Below the pieces are notes generated by a model that was not told the origin of the DNA, searched no databases, and saw only the letters and a list, made by a program, of their open reading frames with translations. A DNA stretch of 64,000 nt from Butyricicoccus sp. Marseille-Q5471. Its GTDB lineage: Bacteria; Bacillota; Clostridia; Oscillospirales; Butyricicoccaceae. The stretch's first letter is position 1, and the number at the start of each line of letters is the position of its first letter. The stretch lies in assembly GCF_951230135.1 (NCBI RefSeq), contig NZ_CATNVC010000002.1:248001-312000 (forward strand), in the 5' to 3' direction. Below, in pieces: positions 58,419 through 64,000 of the stretch. Both the position numbers and the translations under genes were made by a program.

Positions 58419-59547
58419 AGGACACGCCATTCTCTCCGCATCCAGTGCTGACCGTTGGCTCCACTGCCCGCCGTCCGCCAGACTCTGCGAGAGCTACGAC
58501 GATAAGGGCAGCGACTACGCTGCCGAAGGCACCGACGCTCACGCGCTTTGTGAGTACAAGCTCCGACAGGCGCTGGGCATGGAAGCGGCTGACCCGACCG
58601 AAAATCTGAGCTGGTACAACTCTGAAATGGAGGAATGCGCCACCGATTATGCGGCCTATGTGCTCGAACAGGTGGAAGCGGCAAAGCAGACCTGCGCCGA
58701 TCCGGTTGTTCTCATCGAACAGCGGGTGGATTTCTCCCGCTGGGTGGAGGGCGGCTTCGGCACTGCCGACTGCATCATCATCGCGGACGGCACCTTGCAG
58801 ATCATCGACTATAAGCACGGTCTGGGTGTGCTCGTAAGCGCGGTAGAAAATTCGCAAGCCCAGTGTTATGCCCTTGGAGCACTTGAGTTGTTCGACGGCA
58901 TCTACGACATCGACTCGGTGCGCATGACCATCTACCAGCCCCGCCGCGACAATGTCAGCACCTACAAGCTTTCAAAGGATGAGCTTTACCGCTGGGCGGA
59001 TGAGGTGCTCAAGCCAACTGCGGAGCTTGCTTTTGCCGGCGACGGAAACTTCCTGTGCGGTGAGTGGTGCGGCTTTTGCAAGGCAAAGCACGAGTGCCGT
59101 GCCAGAGCCGAAGCTAATCTGGAGCTTGCCCGCTACGACTTCAAACTGCCGCCGCTGTTGACGGATGAAGAAGTCGAGGAAATCCTTTCCCGCGCCGATG
59201 ACCTTGTGTCGTGGGCGGCGGACATCAAGGAATACGCGCTCCGGCAAGCGCTCAGCGGCAAGAAGTGGAATGGCTGGAAGCTGGTTGAAGGTCGCTCTAA
59301 CCGCAGGTACACAAACGAAGCAGCAGTTTCCGCCGCTGTGGAGGGCGCGGGCTTCGACCCTTATGAGAAAAAAGTTCTCGGCGTCACCGCCATGCAGAAA
59401 CTGCTCGGCAAATCCCGCTTTGAGGAACTTCTTGCACCATATATCGAAAAGCCGCAAGGCAAGCCGACACTCGTGCCGGAGAGCGATAAACGTCCGGCAA
59501 TCAACACAGCCAAAAATGATTTTATGGAGGAAAACGATTATGAATAA
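58408..59547 (+). CDS. DUF2800 protein (RecB-like nuclease fold, phage type)
   Basis: 379 residues. Begins GHAILSASSADRWLHCPPSA, the DUF2800 signature, with AAEGTDAHALCEYKLRQALG after it. The middle shows the nuclease-like core: VDFSRWVEGGFGTADCIIIA, then LQIIDYKHGLGVLVSAVENS with D-x-K, as in Cas4/RecB-type nucleases. A cysteine group near the end of the core (CGEWCGFCKAKHEC) resembles the iron-sulfur cluster of such enzymes. Probably a phage recombination or replication nuclease. Overlaps its neighbours on both sides, so it is in an operon. Confidence 0.85.
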   Translation: MPPKGHAILSASSADRWLHCPPSARLCESYDDKGSDYAAEGTDAHALCEYKLRQALGMEAADPTENLSWYNSEMEECATDYAAYVLEQVEAAKQTCADPVVLIEQRVDFSRWVEGGFGTADCIIIADGTLQIIDYKHGLGVLVSAVENSQAQCYALGALELFDGIYDIDSVRMTIYQPRRDNVSTYKLSKDELYRWADEVLKPTAELAFAGDGNFLCGEWCGFCKAKHECRARAEANLELARYDFKLPPLLTDEEVEEILSRADDLVSWAADIKEYALRQALSGKKWNGWKLVEGRSNRRYTNEAAVSAAVEGAGFDPYEKKVLGVTAMQKLLGKSRFEELLAPYIEKPQGKPTLVPESDKRPAINTAKNDFMEENDYE

Positions 59548-60115
59548 CAACACAAATAAGGTCAACAACCCGATGAAGGTCATCACCGGCCCCGATACCC
59601 GCTGGTCTTATGCCAATGTCTGGGAGCCCAAATCCATCAACGGCGGTACGCCGAAATACAGCGTCAGCCTGATTATTACGAAGTCCGACACCAAAACGCT
59701 TGCCAAGATCAAAGCGGCTATTGAGGCGGCATACCACGAGGGAGAATCCAAGCTCAAGGGCAACGGTAAATCTGTGCCTCCGCTGGCGGCTCTCAAAACC
59801 CCTCTGCGTGACGGGGACACCGAACGCTCAGACGATGAAGCCTACGCTAACGCCTACTTCATCAATGCCAACGCGACCACAGCTCCCGGCATCGTTGACG
59901 CCGACCGCAATCCGATTCTGACCCGCTCGGAGGTCTACTCCGGTGTGTACGGCAGGGCAAGCATCAGCTTCTATGCTTTCAATTCCAATGGCAATAAGGG
60001 CATCGCCTGCGGGCTCAACAACCTGCAGAAAATCCGCGACGGTGAACCCCTCGGCGGCAAGGCAAGCGCTGAGTCCGATTTTGCCACCGACGATGACGCC
60101 GACTTTTTGAACTGA
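59540..60115 (+). CDS. DUF2815 protein (phage ssDNA-binding-type)
   Basis: 191 residues. ATG 59540 (MNNNTNKVNNPMKVITGPDT) chosen because GGAGG lies 10 bases ahead; the open frame further upstream lies within DUF2800. Motifs RWSYANVWEPKSINGGTPKY, VSLIITKSDTKTLAKIKAAI and YSGVYGRASISFYAFNSNGN are characteristic of DUF2815, likely a single-stranded DNA-binding protein of phage replication. It ends in an acidic tail (DDDADFLN), as in SSB-like proteins. Overlaps DUF2800 by 8 bases. Confidence 0.85.
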   Translation: MNNNTNKVNNPMKVITGPDTRWSYANVWEPKSINGGTPKYSVSLIITKSDTKTLAKIKAAIEAAYHEGESKLKGNGKSVPPLAALKTPLRDGDTERSDDEAYANAYFINANATTAPGIVDADRNPILTRSEVYSGVYGRASISFYAFNSNGNKGIACGLNNLQKIRDGEPLGGKASAESDFATDDDADFLN

Positions 60116-60135
60116 GAAAGGAAAGGTGAAAACAT

Positions 60136-60318
60136 ATGACAAGCTTACAGACCGTTTTAGTTACCGCCCTTATCGCCATCTGGCTCTGCATCAGTGTCGG
60201 GTTCCTTGTCTCTGTGATTCAGAGCGCAATATATGACCGCAAACGCGAAAAGCGCGAGAAGGCGCAGGCTGCCCGCGACCTTGAATATCACGAAAAGCGC
60301 ATGTCGGACTTTAAGTAA
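60136..60318 (+). CDS. Small single-TM protein of the phage module
   Basis: 60 residues. One N-terminal membrane segment (VLVTALIAIWLCISVGFLVS), then a highly charged tail (REKREKAQAARDLEYHEKRM). GAAAGGAAAGGTG lies just before the ATG. Function unknown; it may be an accessory of the phage replication operon. Confidence 0.65.
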   Translation: MTSLQTVLVTALIAIWLCISVGFLVSVIQSAIYDRKREKREKAQAARDLEYHEKRMSDFK

Positions 60319-60331
60319 AACAGCAGGAACG

Positions 60332-60362
60332 GGCGGCAGAGCTTGCTTTGCCGCCTTGTTTC
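60332..60362 (+). terminator. Hairpin between the small TM gene and the polymerase gene
   Basis: GGCGGCA (60332-60338) and TGCCGCC (60349-60355) pair around a short loop, followed by TTGTTTC. A weak terminator or spacing hairpin. Confidence 0.55.
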
Positions 60363-60380
60363 TATTAAGGACGGTTGACT

Positions 60381-62321
60381 ATGAAATCACTCAGTATTGA
60401 TATTGAAACATTTTCCGGCGTTAACCTTGCCAAATCAGGTGTATACCGATATGTCGAGTCACCGGACTTTGAGATTCTTCTGTTCGGTTATAGCGTGGAT
60501 GGCGGGCCTGTTCAGGTCGTTGACCTTGCCTGCGGTGAGAAAATTCCGGCTGACATTCTCGGTGCCTTGACGGATGAAAGCGTGACAAAATGGGCATTCA
60601 ACGCCGGCTTTGAAAGAGTGTGTCTGTCGCGGTATATCGGTTTGCCGACCGGCAAATATATTGCCCCTGCTTCGTGGCGGTGCTCGATGGTATGGGCGGC
60701 GACGATGGGCTTGCCGCTTTCACTGGAGGGCGTCGGCGCGGTGCTGGGGCTGGAAAAGCAAAAGCTCACCGAGGGCAAAGAGCTCATCAAATTTTTCTGT
60801 CAGCCCTGCGCTCCGACAAAAGCAAACGGGCAGCGCGCCCGCAACTACCCATATCACGCGCCGGAAAAGTGGTCGGCGTTCAAAAAGTATAACGCCCGCG
60901 ACGTGGAAACGGAAATGTCCATTCAGGCAAAGCTCGCAAAGTTTCCGGTACCGGATAGCATCTGGGACGAATACCACCTCGACCAGGAGATAAATGACCG
61001 CGGTGTGGCGCTGGATATGACGCTGGTACGAGAGGCTATCGCCGTTGACGGGCGCTCCCGCTCCGAATTGACCGCGGCTATGAAAAAGCTGACTGAGCTG
61101 GACAATCCCAACTCCGTGCAGCAGATCAAGCAGTGGCTTGCGGAAAACGGACTGGAAACGGACACCCTTGGCAAAAAGGCTGTGGTGGAGCTTTTGAAAA
61201 CAGCGCCGCCGGAGCTTGCCGAGGTACTTGCTCTCCGGCAACAGCTTTCCAAATCCTCCGTGAAAAAGTATCAGGCAATGGAGAATGCGGCCTGCGCCGA
61301 CGGTCGCGCACGCGGAATGTTCCAGTTTTACGGCGCCAATAGAACCGGCAGATTCGCTGGACGGCTCATTCAAATGCAAAACCTGCCACAAAACCATCTG
61401 GAGGATTTGGCTGAAGCCCGCGCTCTTGTTCGCTACGGCGATTTCGATGCGCTGAAAATGCTTTACGAGGATGTACCGGATACGCTGTCTCAGCTGATAC
61501 GCACGGCATTTGTACCGAAAAAGGGTGCAAAGTTCATCGTTTCTGACTTCAGTGCCATTGAAGCCCGCGTGATCGCTTGGTTTGCCGGCGAGCAGTGGCG
61601 GCAGGACGTTTTTGCCAAAGGCGGCGACATCTACTGCGCTTCGGCGTCGCAGATGTTCAAGGTCCCCGTCGAAAAACACGGCATCAACGGGCATCTTCGG
61701 CAAAAGGGCAAAATCGCAGAGCTGGCGCTGGGCTACGGCGGCAGTGTCGGCGCGCTCAAGGCGATGGGTGCGCTTGACATGGGCTTGACCGAGGATGAGC
61801 TGCCGCCGCTGGTGAATGCTTGGCGACAATCCAATTCCCATATTGTGAAATTCTGGTGGGACGTGGATAAAGCCGCAATGGAGGCAGTCCGCTACAAGCA
61901 CACCAATTCGACGCATGGCATTGCCTTCTCCTATCGAAGTGGGATGCTTTTTATCACGCTGCCATCTGGTCGGCGGCTTGCCTATGTGAAACCGCGCATC
62001 GGGGAAAACAAGTTCGGCGGCAGCTGTATCACCTACGAAGGCATCGGCGGCACAAAAAAGTGGGAACGGCTGGATTCCTATGGACCGAAGCTCGTGGAAA
62101 ACATCGTTCAGGCGACCGCCCGCGATATCCTCGTGTTTGCCATGCAGACGCTTTGCCGTTGCGCCATTGTCATGCATATTCATGACGAGCTGGTCATTGA
62201 AGCAGATCCGCAGATGTCGCTTTCCGCTGTCTGCGAACAGATGGGCAGAACACCGCCGTGGGCGAAGGGACTGCTGCTCCGCGCCGACGGCTACGAAACG
62301 GATTTCTATAAAAAAGATTGA
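60381..62321 (+). CDS. Phage-type family A DNA polymerase
   Basis: 646 residues. ATG 60381 (MKSLSIDIETFSGVNL) chosen; TTG 60375 is too close to the AAGGA site. N-terminal DnaQ-like 3'-5' exonuclease domain with SIDIETFSG and the later YNARDVETEMS; the polymerase part has motif A VSDFSAIEARVIAWFAGE, motif B RQKGKIAELALGYGGS and motif C VMHIHDELVIEAD. No 5'-3' exonuclease domain is present, as usual in phage polymerases. It is the core of the replication module. A terminator-like hairpin follows. Confidence 0.9.
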   Translation: MKSLSIDIETFSGVNLAKSGVYRYVESPDFEILLFGYSVDGGPVQVVDLACGEKIPADILGALTDESVTKWAFNAGFERVCLSRYIGLPTGKYIAPASWRCSMVWAATMGLPLSLEGVGAVLGLEKQKLTEGKELIKFFCQPCAPTKANGQRARNYPYHAPEKWSAFKKYNARDVETEMSIQAKLAKFPVPDSIWDEYHLDQEINDRGVALDMTLVREAIAVDGRSRSELTAAMKKLTELDNPNSVQQIKQWLAENGLETDTLGKKAVVELLKTAPPELAEVLALRQQLSKSSVKKYQAMENAACADGRARGMFQFYGANRTGRFAGRLIQMQNLPQNHLEDLAEARALVRYGDFDALKMLYEDVPDTLSQLIRTAFVPKKGAKFIVSDFSAIEARVIAWFAGEQWRQDVFAKGGDIYCASASQMFKVPVEKHGINGHLRQKGKIAELALGYGGSVGALKAMGALDMGLTEDELPPLVNAWRQSNSHIVKFWWDVDKAAMEAVRYKHTNSTHGIAFSYRSGMLFITLPSGRRLAYVKPRIGENKFGGSCITYEGIGGTKKWERLDSYGPKLVENIVQATARDILVFAMQTLCRCAIVMHIHDELVIEADPQMSLSAVCEQMGRTPPWAKGLLLRADGYETDFYKKD

Positions 62322-62326
62322 GAAGA

Positions 62327-62365
62327 CGGCACCGAGTCCAGATTTGGACTTAGTGCCGATTTCTT
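62327..62365 (+). terminator. Terminator after the phage polymerase gene
   Basis: CGGCACCGAGTCCA / TGGACTTAGTGCCG pair with two small mismatches, followed by ATTTCTTAT. Confidence 0.65.
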
Positions 62366-62385
62366 ATACAAAAAATTGGATTTCC

Positions 62386-62428
62386 TTCGTCAAAACGCCT
62401 CTCTTGTGTCCAGCGAGTACTGAGAGGC
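62386..62428 (+). repeat. Leader motif TTCGTCAAAACG-N10-GTCCAGCGAG, copy 2, with stem
   Basis: TTCGTCAAAACG (62386-62397), 10 bases, GTCCAGCGAG (62408-62417). Here GCCTCTC (62397-62403) and GAGAGGC (62422-62428) form a perfect 7-bp stem enclosing the second block. It lies 36 bases before the next small gene. Confidence 0.65.
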
Positions 62429-62463
62429 GGTGACGCCCGAACTTTGAAGGGGGATTATCGATT

Positions 62464-62676
62464 ATGTTTTATGTGAAAGAGAAGATTACCGACGTCGTGG
62501 AGGTGTCAATCGAAATTACCGACGAGAATGTGTTTACCCACTGTCCTGGCTGCGGCGACGAGGTGATTGTTGATCTTGCCGAGCTGTTCTCAGATGGCGA
62601 ATGCGACCTGTATGGAACGTCGGTCTACTGCGACAAATGCAGCCGAAAAATTAGAAGCCAAGGCGGTGCCGTATGA
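62464..62676 (+). CDS. Small zinc-ribbon protein of the phage module
   Basis: 70 residues. Two Cys pairs (HCPGCGDEV and YCDKCSRKI) form a zinc-ribbon; the rest is acidic and beta-rich (VVEVSIEITDENVF). GGGGGAT precedes the ATG. Likely a DNA- or RNA-binding accessory. It overlaps the Rha gene by 4 bases, so the two are coupled. Confidence 0.75.
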   Translation: MFYVKEKITDVVEVSIEITDENVFTHCPGCGDEVIVDLAELFSDGECDLYGTSVYCDKCSRKIRSQGGAV

Positions 62677-63329
62677 AAGAACTGATTCCAAGGGACGAGT
62701 ATGGCATCTTTGCCGACATCCATGATACTGCGAGAGTAGACAGTCTGTTTGTGGCACAGGCGTTTGAAAAACGTCATGACAATGTTCTGAAGGACATACG
62801 AGAACTGGATTGTTCAGATAAGTTCCGACTCCTAAACTTTGAGGAGTCCAGTTACCACAACGCGCAGGGCAAGAAGCAGCCAGCTTATTGCATGACACGT
62901 GATGGTTTCGTTTTTCTCGCAATGGGGTATCGCGGCAAAAAGGCTGCAGAGTTCAAAGAACTATATATCCGCCGCTTCAACGAGATGGAGAGCTTCATTA
63001 GGACGCTCGTCTCGGCGCGTCAGGAGTTCCCGCTCCTTACCGCCAATATTAAGCTGCTTCATGACAATCCCAAGCCATATCACTTTTCCAACGAGTGCGA
63101 TATGCTCAACCGCATCGTTGTCGGTATGACGGCAAAGCAGTTCAGAGCCGTCAATGGCATCGAGAAAAGCAAAAGTATCCGCCCGTATCTTTCCGAGGAT
63201 CAAATCTCGATGCTTGAAGCTCTGCAGAAAGTTGATGTTGGCCTGTTGGTTTCAGTGCCGGACTATGAGCAGCGCAAGCGGTATCTGGAATGGTATAAAC
63301 TCAAAATGGAAGAAAAGTGTGAGGGATAG
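62673..63329 (+). CDS. Rha-family phage regulatory protein
   Basis: 218 residues. The N-terminal Rha domain is clear: RVDSLFVAQAFEKRHDNVLK, FEESSYHNAQGKKQPAYCMT, RDGFVFLAMGYRGKKAAEFK. The C-terminal part (AVNGIEKSKSIRPYLSEDQI) is an extra domain seen in some Rha proteins. Rha proteins modulate phage development by interfering with host factors. Overlaps the zinc-ribbon gene (ATGA). Confidence 0.85.
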   Translation: MKELIPRDEYGIFADIHDTARVDSLFVAQAFEKRHDNVLKDIRELDCSDKFRLLNFEESSYHNAQGKKQPAYCMTRDGFVFLAMGYRGKKAAEFKELYIRRFNEMESFIRTLVSARQEFPLLTANIKLLHDNPKPYHFSNECDMLNRIVVGMTAKQFRAVNGIEKSKSIRPYLSEDQISMLEALQKVDVGLLVSVPDYEQRKRYLEWYKLKMEEKCEG

Positions 63330-63333
63330 CTGT

Positions 63334-63765
63334 ATGAGTATAAACAAGTTTAACAGCGAGGGCTATTATGACCCTACTGCCTTTGAAGCTATGACAATGA
63401 TCGAAAGAGAAGAACGTGCGCTGCGGGCTTTTCGACCTATTGTGTATATCTGTTCACCGTTTTCAGGTGATGTGGAAGGCAACGTTGCGGCGGCACAGCG
63501 CTACAGCCGATTTGCCGTGGACAAGGGCTACATACCTGTCGCGCCGCACCTGTTGTTTCCGCAATTTCTCGACGACAGCAATCCCACGGAACGCCAGCTC
63601 GGGCTATTCTTCGGGAACGCCCTCATGAGCAAGTGCGCCGAAGTTTGGGTGTTTGGTAGCACCATCTCAGCCGGTATGGAGGCTGAAGTCAAGCGCGCCA
63701 AGTGGAAGGATTACCGCTTGCGCTTTTTTGACGAAAACTGCGAGGAGGTCATCGAACATGCGTGA
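63334..63765 (+). CDS. DUF4406 / nucleoside 2-deoxyribosyltransferase-like protein
   Basis: 143 residues; ATG 63334 (MSINKFNSEGYYDPTAFEAM). The pattern IVYICSPFSGDVEGNVAAAQ, RYSRFAVDKGYIPVAPHLLF and LMSKCAEVWVFGSTISAGME places it in the DUF4406/NDT-like Rossmann group, which may process nucleotides or nucleosides. Its exact reaction is not established. A GAGGGATAG sequence precedes the ATG. It overlaps the next gene by 8 bases. Confidence 0.83.
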   Translation: MSINKFNSEGYYDPTAFEAMTMIEREERALRAFRPIVYICSPFSGDVEGNVAAAQRYSRFAVDKGYIPVAPHLLFPQFLDDSNPTERQLGLFFGNALMSKCAEVWVFGSTISAGMEAEVKRAKWKDYRLRFFDENCEEVIEHA

Positions 63766-64000
63766 ATTAAAGATAGCGCTCGGCAATTCCCGTCAGGCAA
63801 AGTTCTGGTCGAACAAGACGATGTCCTTTGTGGATATCTGCGACCGATTGAAAACGCCGATACGCACTACGGAGACTGCTGAGGAATACGCCAAGCTCCC
63901 GAAGCCCAAGCGGGACGAAATAAAAGATAAGGGCGGCTTCGTTGGCGGACATCTGCGCGACAACCTCCGCAAGGTTGGGAACGTGGCCTGCCGCTCTCTG
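63758..64000 (+). CDS. VapE-like phage primase/helicase, N-terminal part (cut by window end)
   Basis: 81 residues are visible, frame open to the last base. It begins MRELKIALGNSRQAKFWSNK with ERL-like DICDRLKTPIRTTETAEEYA and IKDKGGFVGGHLRDN. This is the N-terminus I associate with virulence-associated E-type primase/helicase proteins in phage replication modules of this kind. The catalytic parts lie beyond the window, so the call rests on gene order and the start of the protein. Confidence 0.6.
   Translation, partial: MRELKIALGNSRQAKFWSNKTMSFVDICDRLKTPIRTTETAEEYAKLPKPKRDEIKDKGGFVGGHLRDNLRKVGNVACRSL

Noticed and set aside
60720-62183. Minus-strand frame of 487 residues opposite the phage polymerase
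   Set aside because: Shadow frame; the polymerase motifs A, B and C are all on the plus strand.

Overview
The window reads as a chromosome segment of a Gram-positive, G+C-moderate Clostridia (Oscillospiraceae/Butyricicoccus-like) bacterium. The evidence is strong AGGAGG-type ribosome sites, frequent TTG/GTG starts, the Clostridia-style glutamine synthetase/ANTAR pair, the LL-diaminopimelate aminotransferase route, an rplI-dnaB-tilS-hpt-ftsH block next to a GdpP-type phosphodiesterase, and an archaeal/Gram-positive-type glycyl-tRNA synthetase. No rRNA or species-level marker is present, so the assignment is inferred.

Layout. (1) 1-34.4 kb is core genome: end of glnA plus an ANTAR regulator; dapF-pyrG-dapL; a membrane XRE regulator; an aspartate-family operon on the minus strand (ACT protein-hom-thrB-lysC-small protein); an NSS transporter; ftsH-hpt-tilS-dnaB-rplI-gdpP (minus); then stress, envelope and metabolic genes (glyoxalase-fold protein, NAGPA-type protein, DEAD helicase, permease, CpXC protein, SLH protein, ABC-F ATPase, nitroreductase, sirtuin, metY, LTA-synthase-like sulfatase, glyQS) and a tRNA-Ala with its own promoter. 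(2) 34.4-38.1 kb is a transition zone with about 0.8 kb lacking genes, two AraC/GyrI-like regulators and a Crp/Fnr regulator. (3) 38.2-57.7 kb is an A/T-richer defence-type island, nearly all on the minus strand. It holds an ASCH protein, a PIN-GNAT-PUA fusion, a small P-loop kinase, a PLD-fold protein, an RloC/PrrC-like ATPase, three small proteins sharing a RHIM-like amyloid-type motif, a sacsin-type ATPase fused to a UPF1-type helicase, a type III restriction-modification pair and an HTH regulator; one sigma-like gene runs the other way. (4) 57.9-64 kb is a plus-strand phage-type replication module (DUF2800, DUF2815, family A DNA polymerase, Rha, DUF4406, VapE-like primase start), so the island probably sits in a prophage or integrative element that continues beyond the right edge.

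The most interesting candidate system lies at 44438-46581. Three tightly packed genes carry the same short G-x-G-[VI]-Q-[VI] segment, at the C-terminus of the first protein and near the N-terminus of the next two, and the last two share a conserved C-terminal domain. This matches the genetic layout of amyloid-signalling receptor/effector sets and resembles the RHIM core of RIPK1/RIPK3. It is followed by an RloC-like zinc-hook ATPase and could be a prokaryotic cell-death or anti-phage switch. All functional statements are inferred from reading the sequence; no database search was run.
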